From positions 110,760 to 174,759 of the forward strand of contig NZ_CAKTFU010000005.1 of the NCBI RefSeq assembly GCF_934561205.1: DNA of 64,000 bases, written 5' to 3'. The DNA is from an uncultured Gemmiger sp. Its GTDB lineage: Bacteria > Bacillota > Clostridia > Oscillospirales > Ruminococcaceae. Below the pieces are notes generated by a model that ran no database searches, was not told the DNA's origin, and worked only from the letters and a program-made list of their open reading frames with translations. Positions 25,609 through 34,418 of the stretch are shown here, one piece after another (within the stretch, counting starts at the first letter, position 1; each line of letters opens with the position of its first letter). A program made the position numbers and the translations under genes.

Positions 25609-26619
25609 ATGACGATCAAAGACATTGCGCGGGAATCCGGCTACGCAGTCGGCACCGTATCGCGGGCGCTGAACAACGCCCCCGGCATCAGTGCCGAGAC
25701 CCGCCGCCGGATTCTGGAGGTGGTCAACCGCCACAACTATGAGCCTAACGCCAATGCCAAGCACCTGAAGCAGCAGGCAAACGACGGCATTGCCCTGATC
25801 GTAAAAGGCACCCAGAATATGCTGTTTGCGGATATTCTGGAACATCTGCAAAGCGAGATCGCCGCCAGCGGTTACATATCCTTTGTCTATTACATTGACG
25901 AGGAAGCCAACGAGGTAACGCAGGCCAAGCGCATCTGTGCCGAGCGCAAGCCCTACGGCATTATGTTTCTCGGCTCCAACCTGGACTATTTCACCCCCGA
26001 ACTGGAAACCTTGGGTGTACCCTGCGTACTGCTTACCAACAGTGCCTCCAGCCTGCAGATTTCCAACTTGTCCAGCGTAACGGTTGACGACATGGCCGCC
26101 GCAGACCGAATGATCGAGTATCTGTATGATCACGGGCACCGCCGCATCGGCGTGATCGGCGGCCGCCCTGACTTATCCCGCCCCAGCTTATCCCGTTTGG
26201 CTGGCGTCCAGAGCGCCATGGTGCGGCTGGGTCTGCCGTTTTCCGTTGAAAAGCAATATGCCTACGCACGATTTTCGCTTGCCGACGGTTACAAGGCGAT
26301 GGAGCGTCTGCTCAAGACCGCGCCCGATATCACCGCCGTGTTTGCCATGTCCGACTTAATGGCGCTGGGTGCCATCCGTGCCCTGCAGGACCACGGGCTG
26401 CGCGTACCGCAGGATATTTCGGTGACCGGATATGACGGCATCGCCCTGGGGCAGTACAGCATCCCCCGCCTTGCGACGATTCGCCAGGGCATGGAGCAGC
26501 TCGCCGTGCGCAGCGCCAAGATACTTTTGCACAACATCAAGGAACCCGGCACCGCCGTGCATGAGGTGGTTCCCTTTGAATTGATTGAGGGCGAAAGCGT
26601 GTGTACGCTGACCCCGTAA
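25609..26619 (+). CDS. LacI-family regulator of the maltodextrin operon
   Basis: 336 residues. N-terminal LacI helix-turn-helix (MTIKDIARESGYAVGTVSRA) with hinge helix, then a periplasmic-binding-protein-like sensor core; the YDGIALGQYSIP segment is typical of the second core lobe. The ATG at 25609 is favoured over the TTG six bases upstream because AGAAGG is then nine bases away. It should bind the two CGGAA(A/C)CGTTTCC palindromes before the operon and release them on sugar binding. Confidence 0.9.
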   Translation: MTIKDIARESGYAVGTVSRALNNAPGISAETRRRILEVVNRHNYEPNANAKHLKQQANDGIALIVKGTQNMLFADILEHLQSEIAASGYISFVYYIDEEANEVTQAKRICAERKPYGIMFLGSNLDYFTPELETLGVPCVLLTNSASSLQISNLSSVTVDDMAAADRMIEYLYDHGHRRIGVIGGRPDLSRPSLSRLAGVQSAMVRLGLPFSVEKQYAYARFSLADGYKAMERLLKTAPDITAVFAMSDLMALGAIRALQDHGLRVPQDISVTGYDGIALGQYSIPRLATIRQGMEQLAVRSAKILLHNIKEPGTAVHEVVPFELIEGESVCTLTP

Positions 26620-26639
26620 TGAGAAAGAGGTTTTCCCGG

Positions 26640-28121
26640 ATGAGAGCAAGCGGCATCTTAATGCCCATTTCCGCACTGCCTTCCCCCTACGGTATCGGCA
26701 CCATGGGGCAGCAGGCGCGGCAGTTTGTAGATTTTTTGCACAAGGCCGGGCAGTCCTACTGGCAGATTTTGCCCATCTGTCCGACCAGCTATGGTGACAG
26801 CCCCTACCAGTCCTTTTCTACCTATGCGGGCAATCCCTATTTTATCGATTTGGACGAGCTGGCCGCGCAGGGACTGCTGCGCCCCAAGGAGTACAAGCAC
26901 ATCGACTGGCAATGTTCGCCGGAGTGCATCAACTATGGCGTTCTGTATCAAGAGCGCTACGCCGTGCTGCACCTTGCCTGTGAACGGCTGCTGGCCGCAC
27001 CCCCTGCCGAATACCGTGATTTTGTCAAGCAAAATCGTTTCTGGCTGCCCGACTATGCCCTATTTATGGCGCTGAAGGACGCCCACGGCGGTGCTTGCTG
27101 GCAGCAGTGGGCGGAACCCCTGCGCCGCCGCGAGGCAGATGCCGTAAAGGCCGCCCGCAAGCGTTACGCCAAGGAGATCGCCTTTTGGCAGGCTGTGCAA
27201 TACCTGTTTTTCCGTCAGTGGCAAGCACTGAAGGATTACGCAAATGCGCGGAATATTCAAATCATCGGCGATCTTCCCATCTACATTGCGCTGGACAGCG
27301 TCGATGTATGGAGCGACCCGCACCAGTTCCAGCTGGACGAGCACCTGAACCCGACCGAAGTGGCGGGCTGTCCGCCGGACGGATTTTCCGCCACGGGGCA
27401 GCTGTGGGGCAACCCGCTGTATGACTGGGACGCCATGGCAAAGGACGGCTTTGCGTGGTGGGTACGGCGCATCAAACACATGTGCAGTATCTATGACGTT
27501 GTGCGCATTGACCATTTCCGTGGGTTTGCCGGGTATTACGCTATCCCCTACGGCAGTGAAACGGCTGCCTGCGGGCGCTGGCGCACCGGCCCCGGCTACG
27601 CGCTGTTTGCCGCCATCAAGAAAAAGCTCGGTGCGCCGCGCATTATTGCCGAGGACTTGGGCTTTTTGACTGAGGACGTCAACGCCCTGCTGCGCAAGTG
27701 CGGCTACCCCGGCATGAAGGTGCTGGAGTTCGGCTTTGACAGCCGCGACGGCGGCGAGTACCGTCCCCACAGCTATCCTGTAAACAGCATTGCCTATGTG
27801 GGCACCCACGACAACGAGCCTGTCAACGGTTGGGTGGAAACCGCCGCGCCCGAGGATATTGCCCGCGCCGTGCAGTACCTGAACCTGACCAAGCAGGAGG
27901 GCTACCACTGGGGCATGATGCGCGGCATCTGGGCCAGTGCGTCCGAGTTGGCTATCGTGCAGGCGCAGGACATTTTGGGTCTTGGCCATGAAGCCCGCAT
28001 GAACACCCCCTCGACCGTGGGCAGCAACTGGTGCTGGCGCGCCAAGCGCGGCGTGTTCAATGACCGCCTTGCCGCCAGGCTGTATCAGGCTGCCGAGCTT
28101 TACGATCGACTGCCCCGATAA
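26640..28121 (+). CDS. malQ: 4-alpha-glucanotransferase (amylomaltase, GH77)
   Basis: 493 residues, full length for MalQ. It transfers alpha-1,4-glucan segments between maltooligosaccharides and frees glucose. All three GH77 acidic residues are present: nucleophile Asp291 (RIDHFRG), acid/base Glu338 (IAEDLG) and Asp391 (GTHDNEP). The ATG at 26640 has AGAGGT eight bases upstream; an ATG overlapping the LacI stop at 26619 is the alternative. No signal peptide, so it works on sugars brought in by the ABC importer of the same operon. Confidence 0.95.
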   Translation: MRASGILMPISALPSPYGIGTMGQQARQFVDFLHKAGQSYWQILPICPTSYGDSPYQSFSTYAGNPYFIDLDELAAQGLLRPKEYKHIDWQCSPECINYGVLYQERYAVLHLACERLLAAPPAEYRDFVKQNRFWLPDYALFMALKDAHGGACWQQWAEPLRRREADAVKAARKRYAKEIAFWQAVQYLFFRQWQALKDYANARNIQIIGDLPIYIALDSVDVWSDPHQFQLDEHLNPTEVAGCPPDGFSATGQLWGNPLYDWDAMAKDGFAWWVRRIKHMCSIYDVVRIDHFRGFAGYYAIPYGSETAACGRWRTGPGYALFAAIKKKLGAPRIIAEDLGFLTEDVNALLRKCGYPGMKVLEFGFDSRDGGEYRPHSYPVNSIAYVGTHDNEPVNGWVETAAPEDIARAVQYLNLTKQEGYHWGMMRGIWASASELAIVQAQDILGLGHEARMNTPSTVGSNWCWRAKRGVFNDRLAARLYQAAELYDRLPR

Positions 28122-28135
28122 ACCACACATCAAAC

Positions 28136-28183
28136 ACCGCATAGTTGCGCCTTTTTTGGCAAGACTGTGCGGTATTTATTTTG
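28136..28183 (+). terminator. Terminator of the malQ operon
   Basis: ACCGCATAGT...GCGCC pairs imperfectly with GGC...ACTGTGCGGT around a T6 loop and is followed by a T-rich stretch. Confidence 0.6.
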
Positions 28184-28271
28184 CGCCGTGACCGACCGCC
28201 GCTACTTTGCGGCGAAACGGCCATACCGTGCGAATTGTTTACTTTTTGTACACCAAAGTCCCGCTTTGTCA

Positions 28272-28280
28272 TGCTATAAT
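28272..28280 (+). promoter_or_regulatory. Extended -10 promoter of the TIM-barrel gene
   Basis: TGCTATAAT, an extended -10 box, with no good -35 at the usual distance. The gene start is 34 bases downstream. Confidence 0.55.
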
Positions 28281-28313
28281 CAAAGATAATGAACTGTTAA
28301 GGGAGTGCTGCCG

Positions 28314-28979
28314 ATGCCACAGGAAAAGAAATCCTCGCCCCAGGTTGAGGGGCAGCTGCGTCACATTTTACGAATCCCCCAATCCGTGTACAAAGCCACC
28401 GGCATTGTGGTCAACGGGCGGCGCATCAAGAGCTTTGTGTTTACCACCGACCTTGCCATTATCCGCAACTGCGATGCGGACGCCGTATTTGCCGTTTACC
28501 CGTTTACGCCCCAGCAAGCCATCAGCGATGCCATCATCAAGGCGTCCTACATACCTGTATTTTGCGGCGTGGGCGGCGGCACAACACGCGGCATGCGCAC
28601 GGTCAGTCTGGCCAAGGATGTTGAAAGTCAGGGTGCCATGGGTGTTGTGCTCAACGCCCCCATCACCAACCTAAATCTGCGCGCCGTGGCCATGGCGGTG
28701 GATATTCCTGTCATCATCACGGTCACCAAGGAGGACACCGACATTGCCGCACGCCTTGCAAACGGTGCCTCGATATTAAATGTTGCCTGTGCCCTGCAAA
28801 CGCCCCGCATCGTAGCCAAAATACGCGCCGATTTCCCGGACGTGCCCATCATTGCCACCGGCGGCCGAACCGAGGAATCCATCGCTGCGACTGTGGCTGC
28901 AGGGGCCAATGCCATCACCTATACCCCACCCAGCCCGGCCGAGCTGTTCAAGGCCATGATGGAAAAATATCGCGAGTGA
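28314..28979 (+). CDS. Predicted TIM-barrel protein, function unknown
   Basis: 221 residues from the ATG at 28314, nine bases after TAAGGGA. Alternating strand/helix pattern and the late motifs PIIATGGRTEESI and GANAITYTPPS (phosphate-binding loop style) suggest a beta/alpha-barrel of the HisA/NanE-like type. Close relatives in gut Clostridia are usually labelled hydrolase or barrel protein without assay. Monocistronic, and upstream of the exopolysaccharide control genes. Confidence 0.7.
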   Translation: MPQEKKSSPQVEGQLRHILRIPQSVYKATGIVVNGRRIKSFVFTTDLAIIRNCDADAVFAVYPFTPQQAISDAIIKASYIPVFCGVGGGTTRGMRTVSLAKDVESQGAMGVVLNAPITNLNLRAVAMAVDIPVIITVTKEDTDIAARLANGASILNVACALQTPRIVAKIRADFPDVPIIATGGRTEESIAATVAAGANAITYTPPSPAELFKAMMEKYRE

Positions 28980-29075
28980 TGTGCCTTTGCGGGCCTTTTC
29001 CCTGTTTGTTACAGACGCACAAAAAACATCTGATTTCTTTGGATTTTTTAGTCTCGCATTTCTTTCATTCTGTTA

Positions 29076-29104
29076 TTGAATCCTTCCGGTTTATATGGTA
29101 TACT
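29076..29104 (+). promoter_or_regulatory. Promoter of the exopolysaccharide control operon
   Basis: TTGAAT (29076-29081), 17-bp spacer, TATACT (29099-29104). Confidence 0.75.
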
Positions 29105-29173
29105 CTTATAAGAATTGTCTGTATATGTCGAAATAACAGCTCATGGCGGAACCGCTGGAAGGGATGTAACGTG

Positions 29174-29884
29174 ATGCCGAACCAAAACAATCCGAATCTC
29201 AACAATGTGGAAACAATCGATTTACTGGAATTGTTCTATGAGATTCTGCGCCATATCTGGGTCATACTCGCTGTGACCCTTGTTACCGGTGCAGCGACCT
29301 TTTTCTATGTAAAAACCTTTGTCACCCCACAGTATGAGTCCAGCGCGTTGATGATCGTCAACACCCGTCAGGATGCCACCGTCAACGTCACCAGCGACCA
29401 AATCAACTCCGCTGTCAAGCTGGTGGACACCTACAGCATTATTATCAAGAGCCGCACCGTACTGCAGCAGGTCGTAGATGATCTGGATCTGGTCATTGAC
29501 TACAAGACATTGTATGATCGCGTAACGGTAAGCGATGTGGATACCACGCAGGTCATCAAAATTTCCGTGCAGGACCCCAACCCGCAGGCCGCGCAGATCA
29601 TCTGTGACCAAATCACCGCCGTCGCGCCCGCTATTATTATGGACAAGGTCGAGGCCGGCTCTGTCAAAGTCATCGAGTCTGCAACCATGCCCACCAACCC
29701 GGTTTCTCCCCGCACAATGCGCACCACCGCGCTGGGCATGATGCTGGCCTTGGTGGTTTGCGTGGGCGTTATCGTTCTGCGTGTACTGCTCAACAATAAG
29801 ATCAACACCGAGGATGATGTTGAAAAATATCTGGGTCTGCCGGTTCTCGGCGTTATTCCCAAAACGAACGGAGGGAAAAAGTAA
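29174..29884 (+). CDS. Wzz/YveK-type polysaccharide co-polymerase and kinase adaptor
   Basis: 236 residues. Two membrane helices (~30-50 and ~187-207) flank an extracellular domain; the conserved PTNPVSPR precedes the second helix, as in chain-length determinants. In Firmicutes these short proteins control polymer length and activate the partner BY-kinase, encoded next. GAAGGGA lies upstream of ATG 29174 (GTG 29171 is an alternative). Confidence 0.88.
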   Translation: MPNQNNPNLNNVETIDLLELFYEILRHIWVILAVTLVTGAATFFYVKTFVTPQYESSALMIVNTRQDATVNVTSDQINSAVKLVDTYSIIIKSRTVLQQVVDDLDLVIDYKTLYDRVTVSDVDTTQVIKISVQDPNPQAAQIICDQITAVAPAIIMDKVEAGSVKVIESATMPTNPVSPRTMRTTALGMMLALVVCVGVIVLRVLLNNKINTEDDVEKYLGLPVLGVIPKTNGGKK

Positions 29885-30631
29885 GTGGCTAAGAAGAAAA
29901 ATGCAAGCCGTGAACTGCTGCTGGTGGGCGACAACGCCTCCTTCCAGTTCAACGAGGCTTATAAATCTCTGCGTACAAATCTGGAATTTCTGGCCGCCAC
30001 CTCCGACTGCAAAAGCATTTTGGTGACTTCCTCCATTCCCACCGAGGGCAAAACCAACGTGGCCGTCAACCTGGCTTACACCATGGCCGCCGCCGGCAAA
30101 AAGGTCATTCTGCTGGACTGTGACCTGCGCAAGGGCATGTTGGGTCATTACCTGCATATGCGTCGCAACACCCCCGGCCTGTCCAGCAAGGTGTCCGGTG
30201 CCGCCGATTGGAAAGATATCTGCTATTCTATCCCCCGCGTAGACAACCTGACGGTCATTCCCACCGGCCCGCTGCCGCCAAACCCTTCGGAACTTTTGTC
30301 CAGCAGCCAGATGGAGTCCCTCTTTGAGGATCTGAAGTCCCACTGCGATATACTGATCGTCGATACACCGCCGGTTTCTCTTGTCACCGATGCCGCCATC
30401 CTGAGCCGTTATGTGGATGGTGTACTGTTGGTGGTGCGCCCCGATGTCACCACCATTCAGGGGGCACAGCTCTCCAAAAAGAATTTGGAGGCTGTTGACG
30501 CACACATTTTGGGCGTTGTCATCAACGGCTACGACACCAAGAAGAACAGCAAGAAGGACGGCTACTATTACTCGTATAACTATTACAGTTACTACGGGGA
30601 CGATTCCTCCGACAGCAAGAAAAAAGGATAA
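29885..30631 (+). CDS. BY-type tyrosine kinase (CpsD/YwqD-like)
   Basis: 248 residues from a GTG at 29885 behind GGAGGG. Walker A (SSIPTEGKT, ~49-57), Walker A' (VILLDCDLRKG) and Walker B (ILIVDTPP) define a bacterial tyrosine kinase. The C-terminal tail is a tyrosine cluster (about eight Tyr in 14 residues), the autophosphorylation site. It starts directly after its membrane adaptor and is followed by its phosphatase; phosphorylation cycling controls exopolysaccharide assembly. Confidence 0.93.
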   Translation: MAKKKNASRELLLVGDNASFQFNEAYKSLRTNLEFLAATSDCKSILVTSSIPTEGKTNVAVNLAYTMAAAGKKVILLDCDLRKGMLGHYLHMRRNTPGLSSKVSGAADWKDICYSIPRVDNLTVIPTGPLPPNPSELLSSSQMESLFEDLKSHCDILIVDTPPVSLVTDAAILSRYVDGVLLVVRPDVTTIQGAQLSKKNLEAVDAHILGVVINGYDTKKNSKKDGYYYSYNYYSYYGDDSSDSKKKG

Positions 30632-30639
30632 ATCCAATA

Positions 30640-31398
30640 ATGTCTGAGCCAATTCTGGTTGACCTGCATTGCCACCTGCTCCCCGGCATTGACGACGGTG
30701 CCGCCAACGAAAACGCCGCCGTTGACCTGATGCGCAAGGAGGAGGCGGACGGCGTACATGCCGTCATGTTTACCCCCCATTTTTATTATGAGCGCATGGG
30801 CCTGGACAGCTTTGTTGCCAACCGCAAGGCTGCCTATACCCTGACCGCAAATGCCTGCCGGCGCGAAGGGGTCCGCGTAGCCGGAAAGCTCGGGGCCGAG
30901 GTGCATTTCACCCCGGCTCTTCCTTTTTTAGACCTGAGCAAACTATGTTTTAGCGGAACACGCTATATTCTTGTGGAATTTCCCACCGCTGTGCACGCTG
31001 CGGGCATTGAAGAAACGCTGTACGCCATCCTGCAGCGCGGTTACACACCGATTCTGGCGCATGTGGAGCGTTTCCCCTATGTCAGCGAAAACCCGACACT
31101 GCTTTACAACTGGGTCACAATGGGCTGCCTGGCGCAGGTCAATGCCAGCGGCTTTTTGCGCGGCGGCGAAACGGCCAAGCTGATGCAGCGGTATCTCCAC
31201 TGGAATCTGATCCATCTGCTGGCCTCCGATGCGCACAACATCAAACGGCGTCCCCCCAACCTGAAGGACGTCCACGCCATGCTGCCGCAGGATGTGTCCG
31301 CCTACTTCATGCGCAACGGCGAGGCGGTCTTCTTTGACAAAGAGCCCATAATACCGGAGCCGATCGAGCCTAAAAAGATCTTCGGCTTGTGGAAATAA
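30640..31398 (+). CDS. PHP-family tyrosine-protein phosphatase (CpsB/YwqE-like)
   Basis: 252 residues. DLHCHLLPGIDDGA is the metal-binding PHP start; HVERFPYV and LASDAHN supply further ligands. It dephosphorylates the BY-kinase encoded eight bases upstream. It completes the adaptor-kinase-phosphatase control trio; glycosyltransferase genes are not adjacent. Confidence 0.92.
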   Translation: MSEPILVDLHCHLLPGIDDGAANENAAVDLMRKEEADGVHAVMFTPHFYYERMGLDSFVANRKAAYTLTANACRREGVRVAGKLGAEVHFTPALPFLDLSKLCFSGTRYILVEFPTAVHAAGIEETLYAILQRGYTPILAHVERFPYVSENPTLLYNWVTMGCLAQVNASGFLRGGETAKLMQRYLHWNLIHLLASDAHNIKRRPPNLKDVHAMLPQDVSAYFMRNGEAVFFDKEPIIPEPIEPKKIFGLWK

Positions 31399-31469
31399 AC
31401 AATTCCGGTTCTTGTTTTCGTTTAATTTATTTCGTATTTACTGTTTTTGGGATTTTCCAATCAAATCTA

Positions 31470-31535
31470 TTGCGTTTCTTTTGGGGCTGTGCTATACTAT
31501 AGACACTTATAAGGTATAGTATGTACTGTATAAGT
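31470..31535 (+). promoter_or_regulatory. Promoter and 5' leader of the surface-protein gene, with interleaved inverted repeats
   Basis: TTGCGT (31470-31475), 17 bp, and an extended -10 (TGCTATACT, ending 31498). Two 7-bp inverted repeats interlock: TACTATA (31495) with TATAGTA (31515), and ACTTATA (31505) with TATAAGT (31529). The first covers the -10 and could be an operator; the second would form a hairpin at the very 5' end of the mRNA, perhaps protecting it. Confidence 0.65.
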
Positions 31536-31577
31536 GTACGGTATCTCGTACATCCTTGAAGAAAGGAGGAGAAAATC

Positions 31578-32222
31578 ATGAACAAGATTCAGAAGATCGT
31601 TGCTGTGCTGGGCAGTGTTGCTATGGCTTGCGCCTTTGCCACCTGCGCTTTCGCCGCTCCCGTTCAGGACGTGGAAAGCGCCCGCAGCAAGATCAATGCT
31701 TATCTGGCTGAGAATGGCATTACCGGTATGGACGCTGTCGTCAACAGCCTGGACGGTGAGCAGCTGGCCACCCTGCGCGACAATGCAGGTACCCTGACCA
31801 GCAATGTCTCCGCCGCCAAGGCTGCTTTGGAGAGCGCCACCTCCAAGACCGAGGTCCAGACCGCTGTCAACAACGCTCTGGACAATGTGCAGGGTGTCCT
31901 GAACAAGGCCGGCGTTACCGCCGTTGCCACCGTCGAGGCATCTGCCACGGAGGTCGTCGTGACCCCCGCCGCCGCATCCGATAAAGGTGTTGTCGGCACC
32001 ACCCAGGCTGTTGTTCCCCTTGACAAGAAGGGCAGCAGCGCCTTCGGCAGCAACGGCACTACCGGCTCTACCGGTACTGCTGCCAACCCCATTGCTGCTT
32101 CTTCCGGCAGTGTCATCAAGCCCACCGGTGACAACAGCGCTGTGGCCCTGGTTGCCGCAGTCCTGGGTGTTTCCGCTGTGCTCGGCATGGCTGTCCGCAA
32201 GGAGAACGCTCAGACTCTGTGA
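31578..32222 (+). CDS. Secreted cell-wall protein, probable sortase substrate
   Basis: 214 residues. A signal peptide (KIQKIVAVLGSVAMACAFA, cleavage after AFA) is followed by a helical domain (~30-115), an Ala/Gly/Ser/Thr linker, and a cell-wall sorting-like C-terminus: KPTGDN (181-186), a ~20-residue hydrophobic stretch and the charged tail RKENAQTL. The motif departs from LPXTG. A sortase gene follows after a terminator and a repeat element, making this its likely substrate. AAAGGAGG precedes the ATG. The function of the helical domain is unknown. Confidence 0.75.
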   Translation: MNKIQKIVAVLGSVAMACAFATCAFAAPVQDVESARSKINAYLAENGITGMDAVVNSLDGEQLATLRDNAGTLTSNVSAAKAALESATSKTEVQTAVNNALDNVQGVLNKAGVTAVATVEASATEVVVTPAAASDKGVVGTTQAVVPLDKKGSSAFGSNGTTGSTGTAANPIAASSGSVIKPTGDNSAVALVAAVLGVSAVLGMAVRKENAQTL

Positions 32223-32257
32223 GTTCTGACGCAGCCGATACGCAATGTGTCGGATTT

Positions 32258-32288
32258 AACGGGCAGAGCTTTTGGCTCTGTCCGTTTT
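32258..32288 (+). terminator. Terminator after the surface-protein gene
   Basis: AACGGGCAGAGC pairs with GCTCTGTCCGTT (one G-U) around a short loop and continues into T4. It should keep substrate expression well above that of the sortase. Confidence 0.88.
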
Positions 32289-32328
32289 GTTGTTTCTATG
32301 CGGAATTATTGTTTTGTAATTCCGCTTT

Positions 32329-32502
32329 AGGCAATACCGCATAATTCTAAGTGCCGATACGGCGAGCGAGGTGCGGCAGATGCTAAGCCAAAAGCGCAGG
32401 CAATACTTTGTGTATTGGCGAGCATTTTGGCAACGCAGATGCCGCGCCGCAGCCGCCGGAGCGGTGCTTAAGCCGTCAGGCGGGAATTGTGCGGTGTTGC
32501 CT
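32329..32502. repeat. 174-bp inverted-repeat element (MITE-like or large hairpin)
   Basis: Ends 32329-32347 and 32484-32502 are inverted copies matching at 17 of 19 positions. Inside, further arms pair (GCCAAAA with TTTTGGC; CAATAC with GTATTG around TTTGT), so the whole element can fold into one long imperfect hairpin. It has no coding frame and sits alone between terminator and sortase gene. It looks like a non-autonomous mobile or REP-type repeat; copy number cannot be judged here. Confidence 0.6.
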
Positions 32503-32536
32503 TAGATAGATAAGATGATTAAGGGAGGAATACACC

Positions 32537-33238
32537 TTGCCCCGTGCCAAAAAATCCTTTGTCGGCAACAGTCCCCTGGCTTTTGTCGCAATTCCCTTGG
32601 CGCTTTCTGCTGCAACGGCAGCTATCCTTTTTGCCTTTGTCTATTCGCTGGCATCACCGTATCTGCCGATGCTGCGTTGGTTTGTAGCCAACACCACCAT
32701 AGCCGAGCCGAAAGACCTTCTGGAGCAGGCCAACAGTGCCATAAGCGGAGCCACGGGGGATTCCGATGTGCAGGAAACGATCCCCATGAGCTCCATCACC
32801 TTCCCCATTCTGGGTGACCGCTACGCCGATATCACCATCTCCGGCACCACCGTAGATGCCCCCGTTTACTACGGTGACAGCATGAAGATCCTGAACCAGG
32901 GCGTCGGCACCTATGTGGGCAGCGTCGGCACGGGTATTCCCGGTCAGGGTAAGACCATTCTCATGGCAGGGCATAACAACACCTTCTTCAATGATCTTCA
33001 GCATGTGGCGGCAGGTGCGACCGTAACCGTCACCACGCACTACGGCGTGTACACCTATGAAGTCACCGACACCAAAATTCTGGATTACCAGGATTCCACT
33101 GCCTATGATTTCACCCGTCAGGACGAAAACCTGGTTCTGTACACCTGCTATCCCTTTGACGCCCTGGGCTTTACCCCCAACCGCTTCTTTGTTTATGCGA
33201 AGTACATTTCCGGCCCGGTCATTGACCGCACCTGCTAA
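32537..33238 (+). CDS. Sortase (class D-like)
   Basis: 233 residues from a TTG at 32537 behind GGGAGGAA. One N-terminal membrane anchor (~15-40), then the sortase beta-barrel with catalytic His146 (MAGHNNT), Cys204 (YTCYPF) and Arg216 (PNRFF). It joins sorting-signal proteins to cell wall. The secreted protein upstream is the obvious candidate substrate, and the membrane protein downstream begins 14 bases after its stop. Confidence 0.92.
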   Translation: MPRAKKSFVGNSPLAFVAIPLALSAATAAILFAFVYSLASPYLPMLRWFVANTTIAEPKDLLEQANSAISGATGDSDVQETIPMSSITFPILGDRYADITISGTTVDAPVYYGDSMKILNQGVGTYVGSVGTGIPGQGKTILMAGHNNTFFNDLQHVAAGATVTVTTHYGVYTYEVTDTKILDYQDSTAYDFTRQDENLVLYTCYPFDALGFTPNRFFVYAKYISGPVIDRTC

Positions 33239-33252
33239 GGAGGTCGCTTGTT

Positions 33253-34107
33253 TTGACAGATACTAACCATACGAACCGCCGCGGCAGCGTGGCCTGGGCC
33301 TTGGCACTTTCCCTGCTGTCCTCGGTGCTGCTTGTCGCTTTAGCATTTTTTCTGGCCCTGATAACCACCGTAAGCCGTCCCGATTACATGAAGTCCCAGG
33401 TTCGCCGCAGCAACTTTGCGGGCCTGGCCTATGATTTCCTCTCGGAGGATTTTTCCAGCTACGGCGCTGCCACCGGTTTTGATTCCGACGTAATTTGCTC
33501 GGCTTTGTCTGTGGAACAGATCAACACCGATATGGAAACGGCTGTTGATGATTTGTACGCAGGCAACACCCAAGCGGATCCGCGTGATGATTTTAAGGCT
33601 CAGGTCAACAATATTCTGCTAACAAACCTGGCTGAGCGCGGCATTGAGGTCACCGAGGAAATTGAGGACGGCGTCGATATTGTCGCCGACGCCTGCCGCT
33701 TGGATTACACCAACTATGTGGCTATCCCCTTGGCCGGGCAGTTGTTTGGCATCATTACCAAAATCAACCGTATCCTGCTGCCCTGCGTCTTGGTTTCGCT
33801 GCTGTTCTGTATCGCCTCGCTGGTTTTAACGGTACGTCTGGCAGGCAATGCCCGACTGGGTCTGCGCTGCGTGACCTACTCCTTTATTTCCGGCGCGCTG
33901 GTCTGCCTGCTGTGTGCCACAGCGCTCTATCCCCTGCTGGGGCTGGACAATCTCACCCTGCGGCCCGAATCTCTGCGCTCGCTGGTTCTGTGCTATCTGC
34001 GCGGCATCTTTGGGCAGCTGGGCATTTTTGCCGCCGTCTTTGCCGTGGCGGCCGCCGTACTGCTGGTATTGCAGTTCTCCGCCAGGAAACCGCGAAAATC
34101 TGTTTGA
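33253..34107 (+). CDS. Predicted membrane protein with extracellular domain, sortase-associated
   Basis: 284 residues from a TTG at 33253 after TAAGGAGGT. One N-terminal helix (~15-38), an acidic region (~45-160) probably outside the cell, then three helices (~170-190, 205-230, 250-275). No family recognised. Coupling to the sortase gene suggests a role in surface assembly or as a partner of the sortase. Confidence 0.65.
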   Translation: MTDTNHTNRRGSVAWALALSLLSSVLLVALAFFLALITTVSRPDYMKSQVRRSNFAGLAYDFLSEDFSSYGAATGFDSDVICSALSVEQINTDMETAVDDLYAGNTQADPRDDFKAQVNNILLTNLAERGIEVTEEIEDGVDIVADACRLDYTNYVAIPLAGQLFGIITKINRILLPCVLVSLLFCIASLVLTVRLAGNARLGLRCVTYSFISGALVCLLCATALYPLLGLDNLTLRPESLRSLVLCYLRGIFGQLGIFAAVFAVAAAVLLVLQFSARKPRKSV

Positions 34108-34111
34108 TAGA

Positions 34112-34148
34112 AAAACCAACCTCGGCATCATCTGCCGAGGTTGGTTTT
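34112..34148. terminator. Bidirectional terminator
   Basis: A perfect 16-bp stem (34112-34127 with 34133-34148) bears A4 and T4 ends. It serves the sortase operon (+) and the DUF1653 gene (-). Confidence 0.92.
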
Positions 34149-34156
34149 ATTTGGGT

Positions 34157-34405
34157 TCAATGTTCTGCGCGGCTGACGATCTCCTGCAATTCAAAGCGGT
34201 AGGTCTGGTCGGCGTTGGGATACTTTTCGGTATCCACCTTTTCTAAAAACATGGCCAATGGGCGCACCCATAACCCGCCGTCTCCATACAGCTTACGGTA
34301 GATGACAACCTCCTCGCCGGTTTCCGAGTCGTGGGCCAGGTTCTCCACCAGGTAATAGTCGCCCTTAAAATGCCGATACACTCGGCCGATCTCTGCGTTT
34401 CTCAT
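34157..34405 (-). CDS. DUF1653 protein
   Basis: 82 residues, starting at the ATG at 34405 with AAGGAGA upstream. The sequence GRVYRHFKGDYYLVENLA and VYRKLYGDGGLWVRPLAMF is the DUF1653 pattern, a small SH3-like fold of unknown role. It follows the AraC gene by 13 bases and is probably co-transcribed. Confidence 0.85.
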   Translation of the reverse strand: MRNAEIGRVYRHFKGDYYLVENLAHDSETGEEVVIYRKLYGDGGLWVRPLAMFLEKVDTEKYPNADQTYRFELQEIVSRAEH

Positions 34406-34418
34406 ACGGTACTTCTCC

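Noticed and set aside
29222..30652. 476-codon open frame on the minus strand
   Set aside because: Antisense to the Wzz-like and BY-kinase genes, whose Walker motifs show the real strand.
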